Shown piece after piece: positions 9,846 to 22,400 of a DNA stretch of 54,628 nucleotides. Position numbers and translations under genes: made by a program. A model generated the notes under the pieces. The model saw only the letters and a program-made list of their open reading frames with translations. It was not told where the DNA came from and made no database searches. Source of the stretch: Spongospora subterranea f. sp. subterranea (lineage: Eukaryota; Endomyxa: Phytomyxea; Phytomyxea; Plasmodiophorida); contig JAUGWO010000211.1 of the NCBI GenBank assembly GCA_049724395.1, positions 1 through 54,628 on the forward strand, read 5' to 3'. Each line of letters starts with the position of its first letter. The stretch's first letter is position 1.

Positions 9846-10140
9846 CGACTTTGTTGAGGCATTTGATCCAACGTTGCGAATCGTTGTCGAAGACGGATAT
9901 TTCAGACTTTACCTATGGGAAGACTACACCCAATTGCGTTTTATTCCAGGAAGTTCTGTGCACCAGATTAAAACTTACGATATTCACGACAAGGATCCGT
10001 TGCTATCTTGATGGCCTTGGTAACTTGGAGACATTTCCTGGAGGCAATACACCCTTTATAGATCAATTCGCATTTTATTGCGAGATGTATTGCCCACAGA
10101 GAAGAGGAGGAAGGTTCAGGAATTGATTGAAACCTCAAGG
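9846..10140 (+). other. Unrecognised coding-like segment
   Basis: A plus frame to 10011 reads FDPTLRIVVEDGYFRLYLW and IPGSSVHQIKTYDIHDKDP, and another piece to about 10140 reads RSIRILLRDVLPTEKRRKVQ. The composition looks like real protein and not random sequence, but I do not recognise a family. The two parts are in different frames with no good intron, so it may be the decayed 3' end of a gene cut by the older LINE. Confidence 0.3.
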
Positions 10141-10889
10141 GAATTGTGAGTGGTTCGGAAACCATCTCGGCGTCTGGCCAGTTTCTAATCACAATATTCC
10201 CTTTTTCAGCGTGATCGCGTACAGAATGAGACTTTGAGGAAAATCGCGTTGCTCATAACGTTGTTGAAGGACCGTCGTTGGCAAGCTCAATTGCTGTGAG
10301 ATTGTCGTTGGATGATCAAATTTGTATCGATTCAAATCGCATTCCCTAAAGAAGATAAGCAACCCGACTTGAGCTGTCATCAATGCATGTGCTGCTGCGA
10401 ACATCGCTGGTGACGCAATCAGCCGGAAGTGCGGTCCGACCATTCGGAGTTCGCGTAAAGCGAACCATCGTCGCCGACGCCACACAAATGGCGGCTGTTC
10501 GGGAAATGCGATTTGAACCAATGCAAATCTGACTGGTCAATCAACTCATCCAATCCGGTTGCTGTTGGGCCGTCTGGCCAATCACAGTACGCTGACATAC
10601 AACCGTTAGCGGAAACTGGCATCTTTTGAGGGCCAATACGTGATGGTTGATGAGTGGTCACTGTCACTCTGGTGGATTCCACTCCGCTGGCCACTACTGG
10701 CCACCTGAAATGACATCATTGAGGGCCAACACGTGATGACGTGTTGAATGTCACGATACCGGATTTCACAACCCATGCACGACAGACGCGGGTTGCCGTC
10801 TGGCCACCTGAAATGGCATCCTGCCGCGTTGGTCCCGATCCCATACTTGAGGACGACCTCAGCGTCCTGATGATGTTTGATTATTGCCA
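10141..10889. other. No gene seen; short repeats
   Basis: Overlapping open frames on the minus strand carry no known motif. The stretch has several echoing phrases (GAGGGCCAA-ACGTGATG, GCCACCTGAAATG-CATC, GCCGTCTGGCCA) repeated two or three times within 300 bp. It also has an exact 8-bp inverted repeat (CAACACGT, loop of four, ACGTGTTG) at 10727-10746. Confidence 0.5.
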
Positions 10890-11310
10890 CTGAACATACA
10901 GCGTTCCACATCCCATTGAGTATTTGTCGTGATGATGAACCGAGAAATTGTGTGCAGGATTGTAGTGGCATCCTTATTCCTGATCACGATTAATGGGATA
11001 ATGAGGAGGAAACCAAAGATCTCTGATTTATCCGGCTTGTTCCGATTGGCTCCATGATCGCCTTTACTATCGCATTCTCTCTGTTCCATCTGGTTTTTAC
11101 CGAATTTAACAAGTACGCCGGAACCGTATCGTCCTGGTTGGCTTCCAACGTCTTTATCGCATCGCGCGCTCCCGCAAATCATCAAGAATTACCGATAGAG
11201 GATTTTCGTGGCCTTTCCGTTTATCCCCTCATCATCTCAGTTTTCGCTCATTGCATTCTCGGCAACAGTATCATCCTGATTGGGCTATCGGGAATTTCAA
11301 ATGCGGACAC
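10890..11310 (+). pseudogene. PQ-loop membrane protein, copy 3 (decayed)
   Basis: The first 90 bp match the start of copy 2 (the same upstream words and MMNREIVCRIV). The rest matches the last exon: YAGTVSSWLASNVFIAS, a PQIIKNYR signature visible only after a one-base shift, then FRGLSVYPLIISVFAH and IGLSGISNADT. The middle exons are missing and the frame is broken, so this is a pseudogene. It lies about 540 bp upstream of VPS35. Confidence 0.75.
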
Positions 11311-11849
11311 AATTCCTCAGGTGCAGGTCGTGTCGCTTCCTCACAAACCAGCTGACTGTTTTAACGAGTGTATCCCAGCGTATTTCATACTATCAAGTTC
11401 ATGCCGACGCCGTTACCAGTTCGGACTTGGGCCTGGTTTGACTTGGATGTACTGTGCTGTGCGTTCAAATTACTGTGGCTGAGTTTACAGTACCTACCGT
11501 ACTGTACCAAGTTTCGAGTTACTGGTAGCGTGCGTACGGATATGGTTGAGTACACTGTAAACCTGCAACGAGGCCCCGGCCGGCTTACCCCAGTAAGACC
11601 ACTGTACAGTTTTATTGACTGTTGGACAGTTGGCGGCGCCCTTTAACCATGTCATGGCCCATGACTCCTAGTGTGCGGCCCGTTTGCGGTGTCGTCAAAG
11701 CGGCTGTTAATTGTGCCCATTAGAACTTCGTCATTGCCGAGCGTAAATCGCGTTGGATCGCCGGCAGATATGGTAAAACTCCATTTCCACGGCCGCGCTC
11801 AGCTCGAAATTCAGTGGTTTTGTTGCAGTCGTCATCGCAATATGCAGCG
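11311..11849 (+). promoter_or_regulatory. VPS35 upstream region with clustered ACTGT/ACAGT words
   Basis: No gene is seen. Between about 11440 and 11640 the word ACTGT or its complement occurs about nine times, including the exact palindrome ACTGTACAGT at 11601-11610 and GTACTGTAC near 11500. This density is far above chance, and the region sits directly before the VPS35 start. A regulatory role is inference only. Confidence 0.35.
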
Positions 11850-14800
11850 ATGGGGCAACCTGGCGCGAGCCGACCAATTAATTCACTTTTGGAAGATCAG
11901 GATAAGCTCTTGGACGACGCCAACAATACCGTCAAGCGAAATGCGTTTTTCATGAAACGGGCGATCGATGAAAATAACGTGAAAGACGCGATCAAATTCG
12001 CCACCGACATGATCGCCGAGCTTCGCACCGGGAAACTATCACCACAGAACTACTACGATCTGTATATCAGCGTAACCGACGACCTAAGGTGTCGTCGCGT
12101 TTTTTGCTTTACTTCGCCAATGTTTGACATACGAACCTGGGGGTTGTTCAGGTGTCTGGAATCGTATCTTGAAGATGTGCACGTCGCGTCGGGCCTGAAA
12201 TCCAACCTGTATCAGTCGGTACAGCATTCGAGCAACATCATCCCGCGATTGTATTTGCTCATTACCGTCGGGTGAGAGATTTTCACCAATTTTCCACTCA
12301 ATGTTTTGTGCAACTCTTCACCTTACTCAATCGGGTTTCGTTTTTGTTTCGTGCACAGATCGGTCTATATCCGGACTCAGACCAGCCCGGCGATGGATAT
12401 TCTGTCCGACCTGATCGAACTGTGCAAAGGGGTTCAGCACCCGATCCGTGGTCTGTTTTTACGCAGCTACCTCACTCAATGTTCCAAGGACAAGCTTCCC
12501 GACGTGAATCCAAACATCAAGGGTGTCGACCTAAGGTGAATTCACAGTTTACAGATTCAACAACTCTCTGTCACCGTTTCATTGTGTTGAACACGTCCTT
12601 GTTTTTGTCAGTCTTACGGATTAGCTCTGAATTTATTCACTCTATAGAAAAATGGAGAGAATGATTCTCAGCACGTTTCGTTTGTTTATCCATTTGTCGT
12701 TTATCGGTGCTGATAGATCCCTAGTGATCAGAAACCCATCAAGGACGCGATTGAATATCTTTTGCAAAATTTCTCGGAGGTTAACCGTCTTTGGGTTCGA
12801 ATGCAGCACCAGGTTCGATTATGTTTATCACTATTCAGAGCTTTCGAATTCACAAAATGTTTTTAGGGTGCGAACCGTGACCGAGCTCGCAGAGAACGAG
12901 AACGACAAAATCTGCGAATGTTAGTCGGAACAAACCTGGTTCGTTTGTCCCAGCTGGAATCGATTGATCTACTCACGTACAAGGACGTGGCTTTGCCCCG
13001 AATCATCGAGCAAATCATCAATTGCAAAGATAAAATTGCCCAGGTGCGGATTCGTCTGTTTCTTCTGCAGTTCAGACTTTTTCAACCGCGCTTTGTTTCT
13101 GAACGTAAACTCTTGTACCTTCAACTGTTAGGAATTCCCATTTAAATTGCGGATTTCAGTTAAATGCTACATTGAAACCCGTATTGATTTCCGTTTATAT
13201 TCAATTCATCATTGGATCAACGGTGCATCATGTTTTCATGCTGTTTTAGGAATATTTGATGGATTGTCTTATTCAAGTTTTTCCTGACGAGTATCATCTG
13301 GCGACGCTCGATACATTTCTCAGTTCTTGCGCTCAGCTCCAAAATAACGTGAACACCAAAGAAATCATAATTAGGTCAGGACTGTCCACATACGTGGAGT
13401 TTTTATATTTCGTTCGTTCTTAACGTTAATCACTACATCAGTTTGATGAACCGGCTTTCCACATACGCTCTGCAAAACCCAGCCATGATCCCGGATGATC
13501 TCGAGATGTTCGTCATGTTCCGGGAGAACTCTAACGCCGTCATCAAGTCAAGGGAGGATATGCCTGTGGTCGATATTCTCAGTCTGCAGGTCGCCCTCAT
13601 CAATTTTGCGTCGAAAGTCTACACCGAGCGCCTCTCCTACCTTGACGACATCCTGAGTTTCTCCGCCTCAGTTCTGCTTGGATCTGGTTCCAAAACTGCT
13701 CCACCCAAAGGTACAAATTTCGATTGTAATTTTCGGTCTAGTCGATTTTTCTTGTAAGCGCTATCTGCTGGTTTTGCTTTACGCTGCAAACATCGTCGTT
13801 TGTTGGAAAAACACGTCTGCTGATTTACTAATCGGCTATCAAATTGCTGTTAGCGGTTCGCCTTGTGGTAAAGCTACTCACAATTCCGTTGGATACTGTC
13901 TCAACGCGAATTTTGGACCTATCATACTATTCCGCTGTCCTCCAGTACCTCGACTATGAGCACCGAAAACAGGTTGCCAACGCAATAGTTCATGTAAATC
14001 CGTTGATTTTTAACCGTGTCCCACTCGGAGGTCTCACTATGTTTTAAGTCGGTTTTAGCGACGCGCACCGAGTTGAGGGATTCAGCAAAGCTCGCCACAT
14101 TGTTCGAATACATCACGCCGTTGCTGCGCGACCTGGATGATATGACTCCAGTGGACCCATCTTGCGCATACGAATCCGACCAGGAACAGCACGATTTGGC
14201 TCGGATGCTGCACTGCATCAACCACTCCGATACCGATCAGCATTATCAGGTAAAGCGAGGCGGTGATCACGTTTATTCACTGCATCCTCTACAAAGTGAA
14301 ACATTTTTTTCTTGGTTTCCGAATGACGTGCACCTCAGCACCTTTGATCAGTTCGATTCCTCGTACCTGTATAAATCGCTAATTTATGCTGTTTCAGTTG
14401 CTGTTATGGGTCAAAAATCAGATTCTATCGGGTGGTCCAACGCGGACTCCCTTCACGGTCCCATCATTGACATTTGAGCTTCTCCGTCTGGTTCCGCGGA
14501 TGTTCGAACGGGAACAACGCGAAGATGGAGAGCAAACCGCCAAACCCAAAGCTGTGTTCAAGGTGGTACATCAACTGGTATCGTCTGTTTCGACCAATGT
14601 GCCGGAGATGTCTGTTCGCCTTTTCCTTGCCGCCGCTATCGCCTCAGACAAGTGTGGCTATGAAGAAATTTGCTACGAGTTTATGACACAGGCTTTTGTC
14701 ACGTTCGAGGATGAGATCGCCAATTCCAAGGAGCAACAGTCTGGTCTTATCCTTTTCGCGTCGACCGTTCAGGTCAGAAACAGTAAACCTCAATCGCTAA

Positions 14801-15553
14801 CCGTTTAAGTGCTGTGCAATTTGCTATGTGTTTATCTGTTTTACATAATATTCGTCGGCATGTTCGATGCTAATTTCGGATTTTTGCAGTATTTATCGTC
14901 GCTTTGCGAGGAGAATTTCGTAACGCTGAGCTCCAAGGTTGCCCAACACGCCGGTCGCCTTTTGAAAAAGAGTGATCAAGTCCGAATTTTATCTGCTGGT
15001 CTTTTCCTCAAAATTTTCTAATCCTGTAATCAGGTCCACGCTTTATGTATTTGCTCACGAATGTTCTGGACAGCAAAAATTTCAGTCAAGTCCAGAGGGG
15101 AAAGTGTGTTTTCAACTTTGCAAAGGGCCATCAAGATTTCGAACAACGTCATGAACGCTAAGGAACAGGTATAATGCTAGGTGGTGCGGCTCATTTCAGC
15201 ATATGACATTATTTTTGCTGTAGGCGGAACTGTTGGTGCAGATCCTGGACAACATGGTGTACTTCTTCGAGAAAGAGGTTCCCGAAATCAACGCCGATCG
15301 CATCAAGAATGTGGTTGAGTTAGTTCAAGAGCATCTGGCCGACTTGGAAGATGGAAAGGCTACCAAGGAGGTCAATTCTCAATTCAACCAGATCATGAAC
15401 CGAGTCAAGGCGAAAACCCCAGTGGCTCCGACTATTCGCAAAACGAAGCCATCGAAGCAAATTAATGGCGGTGTATTAAAATTTGCAATCAGCTTTCTTA
15501 CTATTTCCTTAGTAAACTTTCTCTGCTCAAAACGCTATGTTGTTCGCTTCTAG
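11850..15553 (+). CDS. VPS35: VPS35, retromer core subunit
   Basis: VPS35 is the long alpha-solenoid of the retromer, which returns cargo from endosomes to the Golgi or plasma membrane. I traced 13 exons with GT-AG introns: 11850-12088, 12152-12271, 12359-12535, 12725-12812, 12867-13043, 13250-13374, 13442-13710, 13854-13993, 14049-14249, 14398-14772, 14890-14979, 15034-15168 and 15224 onward. The frame is kept across every junction. Landmarks are [19 protein letters not shown] at the start, [12 protein letters not shown] (the PRLYLL motif that binds VPS26 and RAB7), [37 protein letters not shown], and [11 protein letters not shown] in the VPS29-binding half. The length is close to that of animal VPS35. 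The start is the ATG before [20 protein letters not shown]. The exact 3' end is uncertain: a further intron after INGG is possible. Confidence 0.93.
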
Positions 15554-15666
15554 AATCGGTGTACCAACTTACAAATTTCACACTTCAGTTTCATTGTGAG
15601 AACAGCTTTTATTCGCGATTAGCAGTGGAAATTGCGATTAGTTTTCCTTAATCACTCGAAAATCCA

Positions 15667-16299
15667 ATGGTACATTCCAGCATTTTGAAAGTCTACAAAC
15701 AGGCGGCCCCACGATCGAAGTACACCCCTTCAGAAATTGATCGGATCATGTCTTGTCAGATTATATCTAACGTGGTCGCATTTTTTGATTGAAAAATGCC
15801 AGACTTCTACAACTCGAATGCGAAAATGGCGCTGACGATCGATTTGCAGAAGGCTTTGCCTTTTGTAGGAGAAATTGAGAACGACGACACCTGTGAAGGA
15901 AATATAATGGTTCGTGGCTAATCGTGTTTATCAATTGCCGCCTCCCCACATTGCCTATAACAGATCCAATTCCAACTACCTGATGGAAAAACAATCGAAC
16001 ACCGAGTTGGTTGATGTATACTTCACTTGCCATGGCTCGCACCTGATCGATCGCTTTTCAAACAGTTCAACCAAGAGCATGACGTCTCACAGATGAAGGC
16101 GACGTTAGAATTGGAAGCGGGACTCGATTTCGCCATGCAGGTATCGATTGTCGGATGTGAGCGTTATTGAGTTACAAAGTGCACGTAGGAAATGCGTTTG
16201 AATGGGAAGCTAATGCCCAATCCGCTATCTTTGGCTGATTTTCCAACAATTGCAGCAAATCAATCGGCTACTATTATTGTAACACTTCGTGATGGTTGA
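15667..16299 (+). CDS. Small ubiquitin-like domain protein (five exons)
   Basis: Five exons join in frame with GT-AG introns: 15667-15754, 15803-15909, 15964-16005, 16066-16140 and 16189-16299, giving about 140 residues. Residues from about 64 to the end form a ubiquitin-like fold by pattern: IQFQLPDGKTIEHRF (two strands), LELEAGLDFAMQEMRLNG (helix and third strand), then SLADFPTIAANQSATIIVTL. The helix region is reminiscent of the Ddi1 ubiquitin-like domain, but there is no protease domain. No C-terminal Gly-Gly is present, so it is unlikely to be conjugated. The first 60 residues are unfamiliar. It lies about 110 bp after VPS35 on the same strand and tail to tail with TRRAP. The exon structure is sure; the function is not known. 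Confidence 0.65.
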
Positions 16300-16449
16300 T
16301 CTAGATAAAAGTAAAGAATGGCACTATTAGGAAATTAGGCTTTTTTTGTAGATGACAATTAAAAATTATATTCCATATTAGATAGTTAACAGTATGCTAA
16401 ACCCACGAGCTTTCGTACGGGAAATTGCCAGTTGAACGAAAGTAGGGGG

Positions 16450-19400
16450 TTAAAACCACGGATACCAAGTTGGGGGCATAGCGCTCAGGTTGTCGATATT
16501 AGTTGCCGTTTCGATCAGAACGCTGAACTTTGGCGTTGATTTGAGAAGGTAGTTGAGCCGCCTGTTGGGAAAGCAAAACCACTCAATTATTTGAAATATC
16601 GTTCTGGGAAAATCTACCTCAGCGGCGCTGGGTGAGGAAGGCATCAACGACTGAACCCGCGAAAGAATTTGCGACGTATTGGAGGAAACCATAGGCCTGA
16701 GCTGCTTTTCCAATTCGTCCAACGCCCCATCACAGCTGATCGGATTTAAAGTAACACTCCACGACAGCAAATCGTCACGCAAGAAAAGGTTCAGGTAATT
16801 CTTCAAAATGTGCTGACGTCGTAACCAGCAAGCAGCAGAAGAAATGAAAGAGCTTCCAAATACACCTGTGTATAACAGTTGTTTCATTGAAACGAATTTG
16901 CATTGCAGGAAAGAGCACAAACCTTCAATGAGGAAAGGAGTGCAAAATTCAACGAGGTTGGGCGTCAACCTGAAAGGAACAGCTTCCGAATGGTCGATTA
17001 CGTGTGTCGATGAATAGCTCGGGTAGAAATCTGTTTGGACTATCCTTGCAGATTGTCGCGAAAACCAGATCTATAACGATATAAGATTGATTGAAAATCA
17101 TTGGAAAATTGAAAGGAAAAACCTTATGTGGAGTGCGATCTCCAATACGAAGAGCAAATGACATGAAACTGGTTAACCCCAGCTGTTTGGCCATCTCCAG
17201 TTTGAACGCCCAAATCGAACCATGAGACACTAATGACCGTTCAAGATACTGCTGCAGCGTATTCGACGGTACATGCTCCGACACAATCAAGCGCTGAATC
17301 TCGTTGCGGGGACCTTCACGCTGATCCTCCGGAATGGCACCGAGCTGAAAAAAATGAGAAAATTTGATTGCCTCACGGTTTGCGCGAATTCACCTGGTTT
17401 CGGTAAACGGTGAGGGCATCATCGGCATCGATGTTTCTAAAAGAGCACATGTGTTCCAAGACGGAATCCATGGACGCGATCGACGGGTCGGATTCGAATA
17501 ATCGAAGTCGATTAGTAAGTGGTACTACAGCGGGAACCAAAAATGTGATTCCTCTACGAAAAATTAAACGATATTAGAAACGGCAATCTTCGAAATTTGG
17601 AAAACGGCACATCGATGAAACCTTACCTCTCTCGAGTTTCCCTGGATTTCATCATAAGCATGTTGAGGATGCGCGTTAGTTGCATCATGCGCTCGTCACT
17701 TTTCGTGATATGCGAGACAAAAAACTGGACCAAAAAATGGGTCACGCTGCCATCGCTGCCGACGAACCCAATCCGCCTAAATGACATGCCATTGTGCCGC
17801 ACGATGCTGACCACATGAGAAAACCGTTCAAGGATTATATGAGAACCAGACCGGGGCTCATAACCGCGACCGTACTGTCCCGGGATTTCAATGCTTCGTG
17901 CCTCAAACCGAGATAGATATGGGGACAACCGAGAAAGTTGACGGGAACCGACGTCGCGATGTGACTGGGCCACCATGTGGCGTAGGTAGGATTTCCACCA
18001 TTTGAGTCGTCGCATCAGCCGCGTTAATGTTGTGGGATAGTTACCACCTTCTTCCGACGGCAAAAAATCGTTCAAAAAACGAGAACGATAACGGTCAACG
18101 AACTGGCGCAGCAGCGGCTTTGAGCTGTGCATCGATTGCATAAAGAATTTAGAACACACGCGACGAACGTTCTCGGTTAGTCCCTCAGGTATAGCGTCAT
18201 CGTCTGTAATGGGTAACCTGAAACATTTTTGAAACAGCGCTTGGACTGTGGATAGAAGCTCTTCTTGCGGCTCGGGCCGGAAACACCTTCCGATTTCCTC
18301 CAGCATTTTCTCCAATTCCGCTACCAAATTCAAATGCTGAGTTCGAAGCGCTGTGACAACAGCTCGGACGTTGGCAGAACAGCGTTCGCTGGCAGCGCGT
18401 TGTTCACTGGACATGTCCGTATCAGGAGTTCCTATTTGAGCTGGCATTACCGAAATAATGGGCGTGGTCGGCATGATCGGAGTGGAAATCATGCCAGATT
18501 CGATAGAATCACCAGAGTCCGGATGAGCCACTGCAACACGAGCCGCCGATGTCTGTTGTTGAATACGCTGCGTATCTCTCCGTTCGTGTAGATACGCCCG
18601 AATACCGTAATATAACGATTGTGGGAACGCGCGAGCCACATTCTGAAGAATTGATGTGAACGCTGTCCCTTCTTGCCGAGGAAGTGAAGCAATAAGTTGA
18701 GGTAGCCATAGTAGCCAGACCCAAACCGGTAAATCTGCAGAATATTTCTTGAAGACAGTGTTGAGGGGGCCATCGTTCTTGTCATAGGACATTAGCCAGA
18801 GAACCCGAGCAAGAGTTAATCGCGCTTTGTCACTGGAGTGGAATCGGACAGCCTGAAGGTAACAAGACACGGTGTATTCCGCCCATTGTCGATCTTTTTG
18901 CAAGCCGAACAGCTGGTCGCAAAATGCGCCCCAAGAAAGCCACCCCTGCGATGAATTTGGATGGAATCCGAGGAAAAAGGTGTCGTTAACCAACCTTGCC
19001 GTAGTCATCGCATATGGCGAGTGACGAGGAGAACGCGGTATGCGACTCCTCACCGAGTCCAAGATGTTCTAGAGCTTCGCCTTTCAGGCGAAACAATTCA
19101 GCGCACTGCTCGGGAGAAAATCGGTCCATTGGACTATGATCGATCAGCACAGCACAAAACAAGCGAATCAAATTCTACCTAAGATTGAGCAGGGAAACCG
19201 CCGATCGAATTTCATCAGAAGTTTGCATACATATTCGGACCTAGACCAGCTCAGGTCTGTGTCTGTCAAGCCAGGAATCACGAACCTGTTCACGTAGTTT
19301 GGAAAACGCATCGGCAGGCGACAACATATTGGGCGCTACAGGAAATAGGCGAGACAGCCAGGTAAGACAAACCTAAAAACACAAGAAACGCGATGTCAAT

Positions 19401-22400
19401 CGACGCATCAAACACGCCAGACTTGCGATTCATGGACAGACTCCCATAAATAGGAAAGAAAGGTTGAAAGAAAACAGCGAAAACAAAGGAACCACTTGAA
19501 CTCAAATGAATCACAAGAAAAACCTGAGGAAGTTGTTGCCGCCGTGCCGTTTCCGCCATTTTGATGGTGGTCCAAGTCGGATCAGCAAGGTTGATGATGT
19601 CGGAACCCGGAGATGCATCTGGTGGACTTGAGGACAGACCACGAAAGGCAATCAACAGTCGATCGAACATATGCATCCGGTTGCAGATGATCTCGTTCCA
19701 TAAACAGATCGAGTCCCTGCAAAGGATAAGTGGCAAAAGTAATGCAGTATGGAACAGCAACTTACCAGAAGTTAGGCAATCTATCACGCCACAAAGCGAT
19801 GATATTTTTGAAATCTGGAATACGATTAAGTTTCCACGCTTTACCGGCTTCCTCCAAAATCACGCGACACTCTCGGAACTCCACAAGTTGCTGAAATCGT
19901 GAAAGGAGCTCGATGTGTCCAGAGCCGATCAAATCCGGTCGTCTGGACCATTCCTGAAGAATACAAAAGTGGCTTAGTGGCGATTTATAGGCGAAGAGAT
20001 CAAACACACCTGAAGGGAGATGTCGATGGCGCGGTCAAGTGAGCTGTTGTGCTTGATAGTAATGCGTTGCAGAAGCACTGGGTGGGGAACAGGAGCGCCG
20101 GCGGAATCAAGAACCACAACGGGTTCTTCATTCTTCAAATGTAGGACAAGCTGCGCTTGCTGATAGAGAAGAACATGGAGGCGGAAGAGTATACCCCGAA
20201 TCGGTAAGGCTGGATGAGAATCCGTTCCGTAAGTATCGATCAGGCTTTCCAATGCCCGACCATCGCCGGCAAGTGCAGCCGCTTCCATAATCAAGTCAGG
20301 TCGGTGGATATGTGAAGACATTTCGCCTAATTGCGTCCATTGGTGTAAATACCGGGATGATCGGATCCATTCGAGGCCCCAAAGGTTGGATTCATCGGCA
20401 CACGGTTCTACAGCGTCGGGCCTGCAACGCTCCTTGAACTGACACCGAAACAAAAGCAAAAACGATACGTTCTTACCAGGGGAAAGGTTCGTGAATCGAT
20501 CGCATGCCATTGTAGAATTCTTCTTGAGCGCGAGGCCAGAGTCCATACTGCTCAAGTGCTAATCCCGCTTTGGTGAACGCGGAGGCATGCTTGACATGAA
20601 CAATGCCAGCAAAAACGTCACGCTCGTTCATGTCGTCATACAGCTCGAGCACAGCCCGGACGTGAAGAGCATCCTCGCCAGCAGACAACGAACCGGCCGG
20701 ATTGAGAACCAGACGATCAAGTAGGCGACTCGCGCTATGCCAAGCACCGAATGTGCGCCCGAGATAGGATATAAGCTCAGGGCGGAGCTCAGGTGGACGA
20801 TCACAGCGTTGGAACGACGATAACAGGCTATGAACAATGTTGGGACGCATTCGCAACTGTTTCAGTAAGTCGTCTCGCGGTAACAGACGAGCAAAGGTAG
20901 CGGAAATAGCATTGTGGTCAGAAGATGACAATGTAGACCAAGCCAATGGGAATACAGCCTCCCAACATAAACGTGCAAAATTATCGTCAACAGAAACAAG
21001 CTCAGAAATGATTTTGATCAAATCAAGGCTGGACACCGATTGCAGCGCAGCAATAAAAACGGAATGTTTCGACAACGCTATTTTCTGGTCTACAGAACAC
21101 TTCGTTGCAGGATAACCTTGAAGGGAGCCAACGCTAATGCGAGCACAATCTGGGGATACTCGAGCCCGTTGATCACCGAACAAAACCGAGAGCAAGAGCT
21201 CATTTCTGCAAATCTCTGTTAATGGAAACAAAGCCGCATGATTTTGAATGATCACAAGTGATTACCCAGCCCCGAGCCAAAACCGTTCATGAACGGATGA
21301 CCAACCGCTTCCCTCAAGAAGAAATTGCAAACGTGACGCAATGGTCGTTCCAGCGTAATTATGGATTATTTTGATCATGCGCGAACGTAAGATCGCAGGA
21401 GCGGATCGGAGGCACGACAAGATTGGTTTTGAAAGACCTAAACACGATCAGCGAGAGAATAAAATCGAATTGACAACAACCTTTAAAAATTTCTATTCGT
21501 AAAGCTGGCGATGCAACAGTAGACTCTTCATAAGAACCTAAAAACTCAAGAACAGCTGTAAAAATCAAGTTCAGGACTTCGCGATTACGGGCCCCTGGTT
21601 CAGCTGAAAACATAAAATCTTCAATTCGCGATAATTTCACTAATAGGCTAATCTTTTCCTTGAGGTTCAAGTCAGGGATGGCGGTGCTCGGCGAAAGAAT
21701 CCAACTGCATGCAACACTGGCAACGGCAGAAAGTACATTGACGTCGTCGCTCTTGTCGACTAAGTTGGAAATAGAAGAAAGAACCTGTTTGCGTTGTTCC
21801 TTCAGATGCGGTGAGCGAGCAGCAACAAGACGGATCGCGCACAAAAGGGCGACCGTGTCGAAGATACCACCAGATGAAGATACGCCAGGTTTCGAAGGGG
21901 ATGAGAAGGCAACGCCGCGATTGAGCCCAGGCTGAACAAAATACTATGGTCATTCGGACAACGAAAATTTTAAATAATCATACCATCAAGCAACGCCGGG
22001 TGAGAGTATGAACAACTTGTGATAAAGATGAATTTAACGTCGCCATATACATGGGCGATTCCTGAGACGCAACTTCCAGTGTTGCAAGAGCCATATGCAG
22101 AACAAAAACGTCTTTCTGCTGAATCCCAGCTTGAATGCATGTATGCATGCTGGAATACAGCGATGCCATGAGTTCAGGAGTGTCAAGAATCGGGACAAAA
22201 GACTGAAGCCGACGTAACAGAATTAGAAATGGTTCGAGAATCACTGCCGACGATTCCGGGAATTCGAAAACACGACGGATGACAGCGTCAATGACCGACG
22301 GACGGGACGCAGATTCGGTGAAGAAGGAATGTTTCCGCACGGAAAGGACGCTCTCCAAAAAATTCACCGCGAAACAAAGAGCGTTTACATCTAAAGACGT

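Noticed and set aside
9846-10011. Continuation of the LINE beyond 9845
   Set aside because: Homology to the large LINE stops near 9845, and the frame that follows shares nothing with it.
14980-15033. Apparent noncanonical donor in VPS35 after RILSA
   Set aside because: Moving the donor to GTCCGA at 14980 gives a normal 54-bp GT-AG intron and matches the human protein (DQ then the HLFW-like block).
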